The notes: generated by a model from the sequence alone, not told the origin. 50,278 nt of DNA from Planctomycetaceae bacterium (GCA_002724245.1 PBOG01000038.1:1-50278); one strand, 5' to 3'; shown: positions 16,644 to 26,382, counted from the stretch's first letter. A program made the numbers and translations.

Positions 16644-18026
16644 ATGAGCAGGACGTGGAATTTAGCAGCAGTGTTGGCGCTGTTCGCGATGGTGGCAGCC
16701 ATCGGGTGCGGTGGAACATCGACAACCGGTTCGGAAGCAGGTGGTGATGCGCCGGCAGCGAGCGAGGGTGGCAGTGAGAGCACGGCCGCAGCTCCGGAGA
16801 GTGGGTCGAGTGATTCGTCCGGTGCCAAGGATGCACCGAGTGGCGAGACGGTCAAAGTAGGGATTCTGCATTCGCTGTCCGGTACCATGGCGATTTCAGA
16901 GACCTCGTTGCGGGACGTGGTATTGATGGCGGTGGAAGAGATCAATGCGTCCGGCGGCGTACTTGGCAAACAGGTTGAAGCGGTCGTGGTCGATCCGGCC
17001 AGCGACTGGGACTTGTTCGCGGAGAAGGCCCAGCAGCTGATCACACAGGATGAGGTCGCGGTGACGTTCGGTTGCTGGACGTCGGTCAGTCGAAAGTCCG
17101 TATTGCCAGTTTATGAAGAGCAGAACGCGCTGCTGTTCTATCCTGTCCAGTACGAAGGTGAAGAGCAGTCACTGAACGTGTTCTACACCGGTGCTTCCCC
17201 CAATCAACAGTTGATTCCCGCTGCGGAATACCTGATGAGTGAAGAGGGTGGCGAGTACAAAAAGTTTTACCTGCTCGGTACCGATTACGTCTTCCCGCGA
17301 ACCGCCAACAAGGTTCTCAAGGCGTTTCTCAAGAGTAAGGGCGTGGCGGATGAGAACATCATCGAAGAATACACTCCCTTCCACCATCAGGACTATCAAA
17401 CGATTGTGGGCAAGATCAAGGATTTCGCCGCCAGTGGCGACGCCTGCGTGCTCTCGACCATCAATGGCGACAGCAATGTGCCCTTCTACAAGGAATTTGC
17501 GAACCAGGGTCTGACTTCGGCGGATTGCCCGGTGATGGCGTTTTCGGTTGCGGAAGACGAATTGCGTGCGATGGACGTTCCTCCGCTAGTTGGTCACCTG
17601 GCTGCCTGGAATTACTTCCAGAGCATTGACAGCCCCGGTAACCAGACTTTCGTGGCCAATTTCAAGAAGTACTGTGAAGCTAACAATCTCCCCGGTGGTA
17701 GCGCCCGCGTGACGGACGACCCCATCGAGGCGGCCTATTTTGGCGTCTACGTCTGGAAAGCGGCTGCCGAAAAGGCGGGTAGTTTCGACGTCGATAAGGT
17801 CCGTGACGCGGTGTACGGGTTGGAGTTTGACGCTCCTGGCGGCAAGAAAAACATGCATGCCACCAACCAGCACACCCACAAGCCGGTTTACATTGGAGAG
17901 ATTCTGGCGGACGGTCAGTTCAAGATCGTTTACCAGACCGAAGGACTGGTCGAACCCGATTCGTACAGCAAGTACCTGCACGAAGACGGTCAAGTACCGG
18001 CACCCACGGGTGGTCCCAAAAAATAG
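16644..18026 (+). CDS. urtA: Urea ABC transporter substrate-binding lipoprotein UrtA
   Basis: UrtA captures urea in the periplasm for the UrtBCDE importer. The 460-residue product has a lipoprotein signal with cysteine at residue 22 (VAAIGC), then a Ser/Gly/Ala-rich linker to about residue 70. The binding domain of the Leu/Ile/Val-type fold begins with VKVGILHSLSGTMAISE. Sequences close to characterised UrtA proteins include VFGCWTSVSRKSVLPVYE-like and LFYPVQYEGEEQS stretches, and the C-terminal HKPVYIGEI. Length is normal apart from the linker. It leads the rightward urt-ure unit. A strong stem-loop after its stop probably keeps urtA transcripts more abundant than those of the membrane subunits. 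Confidence 0.96.
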   Translation: MSRTWNLAAVLALFAMVAAIGCGGTSTTGSEAGGDAPAASEGGSESTAAAPESGSSDSSGAKDAPSGETVKVGILHSLSGTMAISETSLRDVVLMAVEEINASGGVLGKQVEAVVVDPASDWDLFAEKAQQLITQDEVAVTFGCWTSVSRKSVLPVYEEQNALLFYPVQYEGEEQSLNVFYTGASPNQQLIPAAEYLMSEEGGEYKKFYLLGTDYVFPRTANKVLKAFLKSKGVADENIIEEYTPFHHQDYQTIVGKIKDFAASGDACVLSTINGDSNVPFYKEFANQGLTSADCPVMAFSVAEDELRAMDVPPLVGHLAAWNYFQSIDSPGNQTFVANFKKYCEANNLPGGSARVTDDPIEAAYFGVYVWKAAAEKAGSFDVDKVRDAVYGLEFDAPGGKKNMHATNQHTHKPVYIGEILADGQFKIVYQTEGLVEPDSYSKYLHEDGQVPAPTGGPKK

Positions 18027-18061
18027 GGCCCCGAAGGCTTGAGGTAAAACAAGGACTGTAC

Positions 18062-18100
18062 AGGGGGAGTCCGGGTCCCAGCCGACCCGCGGCTCCCCCT
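18062..18100 (+). terminator. Intercistronic stem-loop between urtA and urtB (leaky terminator or stabiliser)
   Basis: AGGGGGAG (18062-18069) pairs with CTCCCCCT (18093-18100). Inside, GGGTC pairs with GACCC around a 6-nt loop, with small bulges, giving about 15 base pairs. The sequence after it is TGCTTCTTG, too poor in T for a full terminator. In binding-protein-first operons such hairpins reduce read-through and protect the upstream message. Confidence 0.7.
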
Positions 18101-18281
18101 TGCTTCTTGTCAAACCTGGGACCTGTGGATTACAGTTGCATCCCACTGGAGGAGAAATGACGGGGCCGGCGGCGGGTGCTGTGGCACCGTAGTGCTCTCT
18201 CCCGGGTGGGTCGGTACTACGGCGGGCATCGTCTTGGTGCCGCGTCAAGCAGGCCCGTTCATCTTGCGGCAGGCGGAGCGC

Positions 18282-19976
18282 ATGGAATACAGGTGGAAAT
18301 CGTTGGTTTTTTTTGCCCTGGTATGGCAAGGCGCGTTCACGCTGGGCAAGGCGCAGACCGCGGACGAGGGAGCCCGCGATCTGATTACGCGGATTGCCAG
18401 CTCTGACAAGGAGACCCGGCAACGCGGTCTGGAGGCTGTGGGTGCCAACCGGGAAGGCCGGTTGCTTTCCTTTCTGGAGGCATTTCAACTCGGGCAGATC
18501 TACCGCTTCCAGGACCAGGTGGTGTGGTGCCCCGGGCTGCAAACCGTCGACGGAAAGTCGATGGCTCCGCTCTCCGACCCGCTTACCGGCGTGGAACGCC
18601 AGATGGATGGGGCCCGGCAGGTGGTTGCCAAGAGTGAGCTGGAGGCGGTGGGGCCCAGGCGGCGCGAACGGCGTCTGATCATGAATCTGGTGCGCAAGCT
18701 GCAACTGTTTGCCAGCGACGACGATGTGCGCCTGGCAGCGGCGGTCAAGATGGGGAGTGTCCGCAAGACCGAGGTACTGGCTGATCTGGAACTGGCACTG
18801 AAGCGCGAGGCTGACGCCAAGATCCAGCATGTGATGCAGGAGAGCCGGTCCCTGATCCAACTGGGGGCCCCTGCGGCTGAAGTTAGCGATGAAATTCGCC
18901 TGGAGGCGGCCCGAAATTTGGGGACCCTCTGCAGCGCGCGCGGAGGGGCGTTATTGAAAGAGCTTCTCGAGAAGGCGGCAAAGGCGGAGCCGGGGACAGC
19001 TTCTGTGCTGAGTGCGATTCAACTGGAGGTCTACCAGCAGTCGCTCGACGCGATCGAGTCGTACCAGTTGCGTGTACGTTGGCTGGGATATGTCTTCAGC
19101 GGACTGTCACTGGGTTCGGTCCTGGTGTTGATGGCGCTGGGGCTGTCGGTGATTTTCGGGCAGATGGGTGTGATCAACATGGCGCATGGCGAATTGATGA
19201 TGGTGGGCGCCTACACAACCTACGGAATGCAGTGGTTATCCGGGCATTCGCTGCCGGACAATCCTGTCAACGTTTATTTTATCTTTGCCATTCCGGCCGC
19301 GTTTTTCGTGGCGGGTTGCGTGGGCTGGCTGATGGAGTTTCTGGTGGTGAGGCACCTCTATGGACGCCCGCTCGATACGTTGCTGGCGACGTGGGGCATC
19401 GGGCTGGTCTTGATCCAGTTGGCCCGGGTGATCTTTGGTGACAACGTGGGCGTGAACAGTCCCACCTGGCTGGTCGGTAATACGGAACCGATGCAGGATT
19501 TGAATCTCCCCTACAACCGCTTGTTCATTCTGGGACTGACCACGAGTTGTGTGCTCGCGGTCTACTGGGTGATGAACTACACAAGGTTAGGGTTACTGGT
19601 CCGGGCAACCGTGCAAAACCGTGAAACGGCAACCAGCCTGGGTGTGAACACCCGCAGGACCGACGGCTTCACGTTCGCCCTGGGAGCGGGGCTGGCTGGG
19701 GTCGCCGGCTGTGCACTCACCTTGATTGGTGGAGTTACACCTGACATGGGGCAGAATTATATTGTCGATTCTTTCCTGGTGGTGGTAACGGGCGGTGTGG
19801 GTGAACTCGCAGGGGCTGTCTGGGCCGGGCTTGGGCTCGGTGTGATCAACAAGTTGCTGGAGCCGACTTTCGAAGCCATCTGGGGCAAAGTATTGATTTT
19901 GGCAATCGTAATCATTTTCATTCAGTGGAAACCGGCGGGACTGTTTCCACCTCGAGGCAGACTAGCTGACGTGTAG
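18282..19976 (+). CDS. urtB: Urea ABC transporter permease UrtB
   Basis: UrtB is one of two membrane subunits of the urea importer. ATG 18282, preceded by GGCGGAG, gives 564 residues; the frame extends to 18192 without family-like sequence. A signal peptide (KSLVFFALVWQGAFTLGKA) and a helical extracytoplasmic domain of about 240 residues, reminiscent of HEAT repeats, precede the LivH-like permease. That long N-terminal domain is usual for UrtB. From about residue 270 there are roughly eight membrane helices, with GQMGVINMAHGELMMVGAY (the conserved permease motif) and GVNTRRTDGFTFALG, the loop that docks the ATPase. It follows urtA after the stem-loop and is followed by urtC 36 bp later. Confidence 0.95.
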   Translation: MEYRWKSLVFFALVWQGAFTLGKAQTADEGARDLITRIASSDKETRQRGLEAVGANREGRLLSFLEAFQLGQIYRFQDQVVWCPGLQTVDGKSMAPLSDPLTGVERQMDGARQVVAKSELEAVGPRRRERRLIMNLVRKLQLFASDDDVRLAAAVKMGSVRKTEVLADLELALKREADAKIQHVMQESRSLIQLGAPAAEVSDEIRLEAARNLGTLCSARGGALLKELLEKAAKAEPGTASVLSAIQLEVYQQSLDAIESYQLRVRWLGYVFSGLSLGSVLVLMALGLSVIFGQMGVINMAHGELMMVGAYTTYGMQWLSGHSLPDNPVNVYFIFAIPAAFFVAGCVGWLMEFLVVRHLYGRPLDTLLATWGIGLVLIQLARVIFGDNVGVNSPTWLVGNTEPMQDLNLPYNRLFILGLTTSCVLAVYWVMNYTRLGLLVRATVQNRETATSLGVNTRRTDGFTFALGAGLAGVAGCALTLIGGVTPDMGQNYIVDSFLVVVTGGVGELAGAVWAGLGLGVINKLLEPTFEAIWGKVLILAIVIIFIQWKPAGLFPPRGRLADV

Positions 19977-20012
19977 CGTGGGCAGTGGGTTGGCAGAGAG
20001 ACGCGAGGGACG

Positions 20013-21251
20013 ATGACAGGTCAGCCGAAAGACGATGAGCTGGAGCCGGCGCCGGCTGCGCGCTCGCGCGGCCGCACTGCGGCACGCAGTAGTTCCGTGC
20101 GCCGCCTGGTGACCTGGGCGTTGCTGCTGGCAGCGGCGGTTTGCGTTCCTGGTCTCTACTGGCTGGATTGGATCAGTATCGAAACCGTTCGCATGATGGG
20201 ACGGTACCTGGCCCTGGCGATGGTCGCGCTCAGTCTCGACCTACTGTGGGGCTACACAGGGATGCTCTGTCTCTGTCAGTCTTTCTTTTTCTCCCTGGGT
20301 GGCTACGCGATGGGGATGTACCTGGCGCACCACGGAGGACCAGAGGGCATCATCGACAAGGCGGGCTGGAAAATTCCGGCCTGTTTATACGTTGTCTATC
20401 CCTACGGCGTGGGTGAATTGCCTGAGGATGCGTTGACCCCCTGGTTCTGGAAGCCGTTCTATTTTCTTTCTGCGACCGTCGGGTTGGGCATGTTGATTCC
20501 CGGACTGGTGGCGCTGGTGATCGGCTTTTTCGTGTTTCGCAGCCGGGTCCGCGGTGTTTTCTTTGCGGTGCTCACTCAGGCCATCACGCTGGCCGCCTGG
20601 CTGGTGTTCTGTATGAACGACATGAAGCTCTGCGGAACGAATGGGCTGACCCGCTTTGACAAGATCGGTGGGTTTCCACTCAACGACGATGCGACGCAGT
20701 TCACGCTGTACCTGATTACGTTGGCCTGTCTGGTTGGCGTGTATTTGCTAAGCAGGATGGTGGTCCGTTCCCGACTGGGACGCGTACTGGTTGCCATCCG
20801 GGACAATGAGACACGGCTGCGGTTTGCCGGCTACAAGCCGTATGCTTTCAAGGTGTTCGTCTTCAGTTTGTCGGCGATGATCGCGGGGCTGGCCGGGATG
20901 CTCTACACGCCCCAGATGAAAATTTTTACGCCGACCAACATGGAGGTGAAGGAGTCGATTGAAGTTGTTATCTGGGTCGCGGTAGGCGGACGCGGTACGC
21001 TGGGAGGCCCGGTCGCGGGAGCCCTGCTGGTGAATCTGCTGAAGAACAAATTGACGTCGCAGTTTGCCTTGTTCGGGTTTCTGGAGGGATGGTTGCCGGA
21101 TTCGGTTTACGCCTGGTTGCCGGTTTGGAAACAGGAGTACTGGCCGTTTGTGCTGGGAGGATTGTTCATTGTCGTGGTAAGGGCGCTGCCTGGAGGCTTG
21201 TCGAGTGTGTGGCGCAGATTGATCTCGCGAGAAGAGGCAGAGCGGCAATGA
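20013..21251 (+). CDS. urtC: Urea ABC transporter permease UrtC
   Basis: UrtC is the second membrane subunit of the urea importer, a LivM-type permease. ATG 20013 has GAGGGA just upstream. The 412-residue protein has a basic, Arg/Ala-rich N-terminus of about 30 residues, then around ten membrane helices. Family motifs include LDLLWGYTGMLCLCQSFFF-like sequence near residue 75, CGTNGLTRF, and IRDNETRLRFAGY, the cytoplasmic loop that contacts the ATPase. Near the end is AVGGRGTLGGPVAGALL. The stop overlaps the start of urtD by 4 nt (ATGA), so translation is probably coupled. Confidence 0.96.
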   Translation: MTGQPKDDELEPAPAARSRGRTAARSSSVRRLVTWALLLAAAVCVPGLYWLDWISIETVRMMGRYLALAMVALSLDLLWGYTGMLCLCQSFFFSLGGYAMGMYLAHHGGPEGIIDKAGWKIPACLYVVYPYGVGELPEDALTPWFWKPFYFLSATVGLGMLIPGLVALVIGFFVFRSRVRGVFFAVLTQAITLAAWLVFCMNDMKLCGTNGLTRFDKIGGFPLNDDATQFTLYLITLACLVGVYLLSRMVVRSRLGRVLVAIRDNETRLRFAGYKPYAFKVFVFSLSAMIAGLAGMLYTPQMKIFTPTNMEVKESIEVVIWVAVGGRGTLGGPVAGALLVNLLKNKLTSQFALFGFLEGWLPDSVYAWLPVWKQEYWPFVLGGLFIVVVRALPGGLSSVWRRLISREEAERQ

Positions 21252-22042
21252 ACCAGCAGCAGCCGGCGGTTATCTCGCCACGCGAATTGACACGTGAAAA
21301 TCGCTTGAACTCCTATCTGATCTACCTCGAGGAGGTGGTGGTTGAATTCGACGGGTTTCGAGCACTCGACATTGACCTGTTCGGTCTGAAATTCAACGAG
21401 CTCCGAGTGGTGATCGGTCCCAACGGCGCCGGGAAAACGACGTTGTGTGACGTGATCAGCGGGAAGACACCGACCACCAGGGGGCATCGCTATTGGCAGG
21501 GCAACTCGGTCGACGATAAATCGGATTCGGAGATGGCGCTGCTGGGAGTGGGACGTAAATTCCAGACGCCGACCGTCTTTGACAGCTTGACCGTTTTCGA
21601 GAACATGGAAATGGCTTTGCCGGGTGCCCACAATGTCTGGCGGACACTGCGCGGTCGCATGACGGATGCGGAGGACCGACGCATCCTGGAGATCCTCGAT
21701 CGCGTCAACCTGACTGAGTTACGTGAGGTCCCTTCACGCTTTCTCAGCCACGGACAACGCCAGTCCCTGGAACTCTGCATGTTGATTCTGGCGGGGCCCG
21801 ATTTGTTGCTGGTCGATGAGCCCGCCGCTGGCTTGACCGATGATGAAACCGACCTGATGGCCGACCTGTTGCTTGAATTGCGGGGACAGCATGCGATTCT
21901 GGTGATTGAGCACGACATGGAATTTGTCCGTCGGCTCAATGCTGGCGTGACGGTGTTGCATGAAGGCAAGATTATGACAGAGGGGTCCATGGAGGAGGTC
22001 CAGCAGAATCCCGCAGTGGTGGAGGCCTACTTGGGCCGCTGA
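21248..22042 (+). CDS. urtD: Urea ABC transporter ATPase UrtD
   Basis: UrtD is one of two ATPases that drive urea import. ATG 21248 overlaps the urtC stop by 4 nt; the frame runs further upstream inside urtC but is not coding there. The 264-residue product has Walker A GPNGAGKTT, Q-loop VGRKFQTP, signature LSHGQRQ, Walker B LLLVDEPAAGL and switch histidine in VIEHDMEFVRRL. This is the LivG-like layout. The signature has SHGQ where most ABC proteins have SGGQ, which is normal for UrtD. A short N-terminal extension of about 20 residues (NQQQPAVISPRELT) precedes the domain. urtE follows after 54 bp. Confidence 0.96.
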   Translation: MNQQQPAVISPRELTRENRLNSYLIYLEEVVVEFDGFRALDIDLFGLKFNELRVVIGPNGAGKTTLCDVISGKTPTTRGHRYWQGNSVDDKSDSEMALLGVGRKFQTPTVFDSLTVFENMEMALPGAHNVWRTLRGRMTDAEDRRILEILDRVNLTELREVPSRFLSHGQRQSLELCMLILAGPDLLLVDEPAAGLTDDETDLMADLLLELRGQHAILVIEHDMEFVRRLNAGVTVLHEGKIMTEGSMEEVQQNPAVVEAYLGR

Positions 22043-22096
22043 TGAGAGAAATGCTTGCCGCGATGACGCGGACGGGCGCCCGGAGGTGTAAAGAGC

Positions 22097-22816
22097 GTGA
22101 CGGAAAACAGACCAGACACGATGTTAGCGGTCGAAGACCTCACCTTTTCGTATGGTGCGGTGCGGGTGCTGAATGAGGTCAGCCTGTCTGTTCCTCGGGG
22201 CCGTATTACCTGCGTGATGGGACGCAATGGTGTTGGCAAAACCACGCTGATGAAGAATGTAATGGGGTTGTTGAACGCGGAGTCGGGAAAGGTGTTCCTG
22301 GAAGGCCGTGACGTGACGTCCTTGTCTGGATACCGCAGGGCGCGGGAAGGCATCGCGCTGGTACCCCAAGGCAGGCAGATCTTCCCTCGCTTGACGGTGG
22401 AGGAGAATCTTCGTGTGGGGATGGAGGCACGCGCGGCTTTACGCGGCAAAGTGCCTGAATTTGTCTACGACATGTTTCCCGTGCTCAAAGAGATGATTCG
22501 TCGCAAAGGAGGTGACCTGTCGGGTGGCCAGCAGCAGCAACTGGCGATTAGCCGTGCGCTGGTGGGGGATCCACGGGTATTACTACTGGATGAACCGACC
22601 GAGGGGATTCAGCCGAACATCATTCAGCAGATCGGTGAAACACTCCGTCAGCTGGTTGACGAGACCGGATTGACGGTTGTGCTGGTCGAGCAGTATCTCG
22701 ACTTTGTGCGTGAATTTGGCGACGAATTCAGCCTTATGGATCGCGGACGGGTTGTCGCCCAGGGGGAGACCGGCGACCTCACCAAGGAGATTGTTGAAGC
22801 CCACCTGACGGTGTAG
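22097..22816 (+). CDS. urtE: Urea ABC transporter ATPase UrtE
   Basis: UrtE pairs with UrtD as the ATPase dimer of the urea importer. GTG 22097 follows an excellent GGAGGT at 22082-22087. The 239-residue, LivF-like protein has Walker A GRNGVGKTT, ALVPQGRQIFPRLTVEENL around the Q-loop, signature LSGGQQQQLAISRAL, Walker B LLLDEPTEGIQPNI and VLVEQYLDF at the switch. Length is typical. It is the last importer gene; ureD begins about 80 bp later on the same strand, so uptake and urease maturation genes are probably transcribed together. Confidence 0.96.
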   Translation: MTENRPDTMLAVEDLTFSYGAVRVLNEVSLSVPRGRITCVMGRNGVGKTTLMKNVMGLLNAESGKVFLEGRDVTSLSGYRRAREGIALVPQGRQIFPRLTVEENLRVGMEARAALRGKVPEFVYDMFPVLKEMIRRKGGDLSGGQQQQLAISRALVGDPRVLLLDEPTEGIQPNIIQQIGETLRQLVDETGLTVVLVEQYLDFVREFGDEFSLMDRGRVVAQGETGDLTKEIVEAHLTV

Positions 22817-22896
22817 GCACGCGGCCGCCCATGCCGGTTCGTGTCGTTGTCGTGGCGTGCGTATTGGGATTCGTGCCGCAAAGGCTTTGCTCTCTT

Positions 22897-23733
22897 ATGA
22901 ATGACTTGATGACAGCGTCGCCGCCGGGCGCAGGTGTCCTGGAAACGGCACGAGCGGGCGACCAGACGATCGTCTTAAGAGCCCGGGCCACGGCGCCGCT
23001 GCGTCTGCTCTGCCCGCGCCGTGGAGCGTCTGCGGCATGGGTCTACGCCAGTAGTTACGGCGGTGGTCTGGTGGGGGGTGATCACACCAGGCTGCGTGTC
23101 GATGTACAACCTGGTTCCCAGTGTGTGTTGTGTACGCAGGCGTCGACCAAAGTCTACCGTTGTGGGCCAGGAAAGCAGTGCCGCCAGGAGGTCGAAGCGT
23201 CGGTGGGACGCGATGGCCTGCTGGTGGTGGCGCCCGATCCGATCACCTGTTTCGCTGACGCCTGGTACCAACAGCAACAGTCGTTTTGCCTGCAGGAGGG
23301 CGGGAATCTGGTGCTGGTCGATTGGGTCACCAGTGGGCGGCATGCCCGTAACGAGGTCTGGGAGTTTGCTCATTACGCGACACGGTTTTCGATTGAATAC
23401 GCGGGGAGGTTGGTGGTTGCTGATGCGCTCGTGCTGGATCCGGCTCAAGGGCCGTTGCGGTCGCCTTATCGCGTGGGCCGTTTCCACTGTCTGGCGACGA
23501 TGGTTGTCCTGGGAGATCAGCTGACACCGCTCGTCGATGTGGCGTGGCAGACGCAGACGACCGACACCCCCCAGCAGCATTCCCGCCAGATCGAAACCGT
23601 GAGTTCCTTTGACGGGGGCGTGATTCTGCGCGTGGCCGGGATGTCTACCGAAGGGGTTTTCCGGACCCTGCAGCAGCGCCTATCATTTCTGGAACCACTG
23701 CTTGGGGATGCGCCTTGGTCACGAAAATGGTAA
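22897..23733 (+). CDS. ureD: Urease accessory protein UreD (UreH)
   Basis: UreD is the scaffold that binds apo-urease and recruits UreF and UreG for nickel delivery. The frame opens at 22831, but ATG 22897 gives 278 residues, the family's usual length, and removes a hydrophobic leader (VRVVVVACVLGF) that a cytoplasmic protein should not have. ATG 22909 is also possible. Family motifs include the ASSYGGGLVGGDHTRL core, CVLCTQASTKVYRC, VVAPDPITCFADAWYQQ, and LVLVDWVTSGRHARNE. The gene lies between urtE and the fused ureAB, within the rightward unit, whereas its partners ureF and ureG are on the other strand about 8 kb away. Confidence 0.94.
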   Translation: MNDLMTASPPGAGVLETARAGDQTIVLRARATAPLRLLCPRRGASAAWVYASSYGGGLVGGDHTRLRVDVQPGSQCVLCTQASTKVYRCGPGKQCRQEVEASVGRDGLLVVAPDPITCFADAWYQQQQSFCLQEGGNLVLVDWVTSGRHARNEVWEFAHYATRFSIEYAGRLVVADALVLDPAQGPLRSPYRVGRFHCLATMVVLGDQLTPLVDVAWQTQTTDTPQQHSRQIETVSSFDGGVILRVAGMSTEGVFRTLQQRLSFLEPLLGDAPWSRKW

Positions 23734-23802
23734 GTTGATCTGTCCGGCGACGGTCAGGGGACCGGCCGCTACGCTGCGTTTTGCTTTGAGAAGGATCTGG
23801 AT

Positions 23803-24561
23803 ATGCATCTGACACCCCGCGAAACAGAAAAGCTACAGCTTCACTACGTGGGCTTTCTGGCGCAGAAGCGGTTGGCACGCGGCCTGCGATTGAACTACCC
23901 CGAGGCGGTTGGCCTGATCGCCAGCCAGATCCTGGAGTTGATTCGGGATGGCCGTTCGGTGGCGGATTTGATGGACCTGGGCCGAACACTGCTGGGGCGG
24001 CGACAGGTGATGCCAGGTGTGCCGGAGATGGTCGCCGAAGTACAGGTTGAGGGTACGTTTCCCGATGGTACCAAGCTCGTCACAGTTCATCATCCGATTG
24101 TGCTGGAGGATGGGGATCTGGAATTGGCGCTGTATGGCAGTTTTCTGCCGGTGCCCGCCTTGACCGACTTTACTGATGCGGAGGCGACTGAACCACCAGG
24201 GAAGTATGGAGTTGCCGAGGGCGAGATCACGCTCAATGAGGGCCGCGAAGCGATCGAAATGTCAGTCACAAACCTGGGAGATCGACCTGTCCAGGTCGGC
24301 AGCCATTACCATTTTGTCGAGACCAACGCCCAGCTCGTGTTTGACCGTGGGGCGGCGTACGGACGACGACTCGATATACCGGCCGGGACGGCGGTTCGTT
24401 TTGAACCCGGTGAGTCGAAGACCGTGATGCTGGTAGAAATCGCGGGTGAACGCGTGATTCGCGGGGGGAACAACCTGGCGGATGGACCGGTCAGTGATGC
24501 GGGCCGTGAGGCGACGCTGGCACGCGTGGCGGAACAGGGGTTTGGCCACCGTGCAGAATAG
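23803..24561 (+). CDS. ureAB: Fused urease gamma-beta subunit (UreA-UreB)
   Basis: Residues 1-100 are the gamma subunit ([53 protein letters not shown]-like). After a short linker, residues about 130-252 are the beta subunit ([58 protein letters not shown]). Most bacteria encode these as separate ureA and ureB; a single chain is known from Helicobacter UreA and occurs in some other lineages. Both are structural parts of the (abc)3 urease assembly. ATG 23803 follows GAGAAGGA about 8 nt upstream. It sits 69 bp after ureD and 53 bp before ureC. Confidence 0.96.
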   Translation: MHLTPRETEKLQLHYVGFLAQKRLARGLRLNYPEAVGLIASQILELIRDGRSVADLMDLGRTLLGRRQVMPGVPEMVAEVQVEGTFPDGTKLVTVHHPIVLEDGDLELALYGSFLPVPALTDFTDAEATEPPGKYGVAEGEITLNEGREAIEMSVTNLGDRPVQVGSHYHFVETNAQLVFDRGAAYGRRLDIPAGTAVRFEPGESKTVMLVEIAGERVIRGGNNLADGPVSDAGREATLARVAEQGFGHRAE

Positions 24562-24582
24562 CTGGCGGTGATGTCTTTTCTT

Positions 24583-24598
24583 TCTCTCTCTCTCTCTC
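24583..24598 (+). repeat. (TC)8 dinucleotide repeat in the ureC leader
   Basis: Eight uninterrupted TC units end 16 nt before the ureC ATG, within a longer pyrimidine run (from about 24574). No good Shine-Dalgarno sequence lies between the repeat and the start; the nearest is a weak GAAGA. The tract could alter ureC translation if its length varies, or act as a pyrimidine-rich binding site for ribosomal protein S1. Confidence 0.9.
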
Positions 24599-24614
24599 AG
24601 ACAACTGAAGACTT

Positions 24615-26330
24615 ATGGCTTATCGAATCAAGCGTTCCAATTATGCCGAGATTTACGGACCGACCACCGGGGATCGTGTCAGGCTGGGGGATACCAGTCT
24701 GGTGCTCGAAGTCGAACGTGACCACACGCACTACGGCGATGAGTGCAAGTTTGGCGGTGGGAAAGTTCTGCGGGAAGGCATGGGGCAGGCAGCCGGAGTC
24801 GGACAAGACGTGGCGCTGGACCTGTTAATCACCAATGCGCTTGTGGTCGATCATACCGGTATCTTTAAAGCAGATATTGGGGTCAAGGACGGACGTATTT
24901 CCGGCATCGGGAAAGCGGGCAATCCTGACGTGATGGCGGGGGTTGATCCAGGGATGGTCGTGGGGCCGACTACGGAAGTCACGGCGGGCGAAGGTTTGAT
25001 CCTGACCGCCGGTGGTTTGGACACCCACATTCACTTTATTTGTCCGCAGCAGGTACATGAGGCAATCGCCAGTGGTTTGACCACGATGCTGGGTGGCGGG
25101 ACCGGGCCGGCGACGGGAACATGCGCGACGACCTGTACACCTGGCGCTGGTTATATTCGCATGATGCTCGAGGCGACGGATAATCTGCCCCTGAACTTTG
25201 GATTCCTGGGCAAAGGCAATTCAGCTCAGCCCGCCGGATTGAATGAACAGATTGCGGGTGGCGCGGTCGGACTGAAATTGCATGAGGATTGGGGTACAAC
25301 GCCGGCTGCGATTGATTGTTGTCTGCAGGTAGCCGAGGCGCATGATGTTCAGGTCTGCATTCACACCGATACGTTGAACGAATCGGGATTTGTGGAAACG
25401 TCGATGGCCGCCTTTGCCGGCCGGACCATTCACACCTACCACACGGAAGGAGCTGGTGGCGGCCATGCGCCGGATATCCTGCGGGTCTGCGGCGAGGGCA
25501 ATGTGCTGCCCAGTTCCACCAATCCCACACGTCCCTACACGGTTAACACCATCGATGAGCATCTCGACATGCTGATGGTCTGTCATCACTTGGACAAAAA
25601 CCTGCCGGAGGACGTGGCCTTTGCGGAGAGCCGGATTCGGGGTGAGACAATCGCCGCGGAGGACATTTTGCATGACCTCGGAGCGATCAGCATTATGGGC
25701 TCGGATTCCCAGGCGATGGGGCGCGTGGGTGAGGTCATTACTCGCACCTGGCAGACGGCCGACAAGATGAAGCAGCAGCGCGGTTCGCTCACAGGGGATT
25801 CCGCCGAGAACGACAATCAGCGCATCAAGCGTTATGTCGCCAAGTACACCATCAATCCCGCCCTGGCCCATGGCATGTCACACCTGATCGGTTCAGTGGA
25901 AGTCGGTAAATTGGCAGACTTGGTCCTTTGGAAGCCAGCCTTTTTCGGCTCCAAGCCGGAGATGGTCATCAAAGGTGGGGTGATTGCCTGGTCACAAATG
26001 GGCGACCCCAATGCGTCAATCCCAACTCCTCAGCCGATTTTGATGCGACCGATGTTTGGTGCGTACGGCCGGGCAGCCAGCCCGGTGTCGGTCGCATTTG
26101 TCAGCCAGTTGAGTATCACTGACGGGATTGCTACGAACTATGGTTTGAACAAGCGTGTGGAGCCGGTGCGCGGTTGCCGTACCGTGGGCAAACAGGACAT
26201 GGTGCACAACAACGCGACCCCAGAGATCAAGGTAGATCCGGAGACCTATGAGGTCTGGGCCGATGGCCAGCATTTGACTTGTGAACCGGCGCAAAAGTTA
26301 CCGTTGGCACAGAGATACTTTCTGTTTTAA
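24615..26330 (+). CDS. ureC: Urease alpha subunit UreC (catalytic)
   Basis: UreC carries the dinickel site that hydrolyses urea to ammonia and carbamate. The 571-residue product is full length and every key residue is visible: nickel ligands H138 and H140 (THIHF), the lysine that is carbamylated to bridge the metals, K221 (GLKLHEDWG), H250 (CIHTDTLNE), H276 ([14 protein letters not shown]), the mobile-flap C323-H324 (MVCHHLD), and D364 ([11 protein letters not shown]). The protein is cytoplasmic. Its start at 24615 follows the TC repeat. The M48 peptidase gene begins 52 bp after the stop and may be on the same transcript. Confidence 0.98.
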   Translation: MAYRIKRSNYAEIYGPTTGDRVRLGDTSLVLEVERDHTHYGDECKFGGGKVLREGMGQAAGVGQDVALDLLITNALVVDHTGIFKADIGVKDGRISGIGKAGNPDVMAGVDPGMVVGPTTEVTAGEGLILTAGGLDTHIHFICPQQVHEAIASGLTTMLGGGTGPATGTCATTCTPGAGYIRMMLEATDNLPLNFGFLGKGNSAQPAGLNEQIAGGAVGLKLHEDWGTTPAAIDCCLQVAEAHDVQVCIHTDTLNESGFVETSMAAFAGRTIHTYHTEGAGGGHAPDILRVCGEGNVLPSSTNPTRPYTVNTIDEHLDMLMVCHHLDKNLPEDVAFAESRIRGETIAAEDILHDLGAISIMGSDSQAMGRVGEVITRTWQTADKMKQQRGSLTGDSAENDNQRIKRYVAKYTINPALAHGMSHLIGSVEVGKLADLVLWKPAFFGSKPEMVIKGGVIAWSQMGDPNASIPTPQPILMRPMFGAYGRAASPVSVAFVSQLSITDGIATNYGLNKRVEPVRGCRTVGKQDMVHNNATPEIKVDPETYEVWADGQHLTCEPAQKLPLAQRYFLF

Positions 26331-26382
26331 GGGACGCGATTGTCCGAGCTCCGCAGGTGGTGCAAATGCGGGTGGTGGAAAT

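Noticed and set aside
17586-18860. Open frame of 424 codons on the minus strand
   Set aside because: It lies over urtA and urtB, both of which are clear family members, and its translation looks like no protein family.
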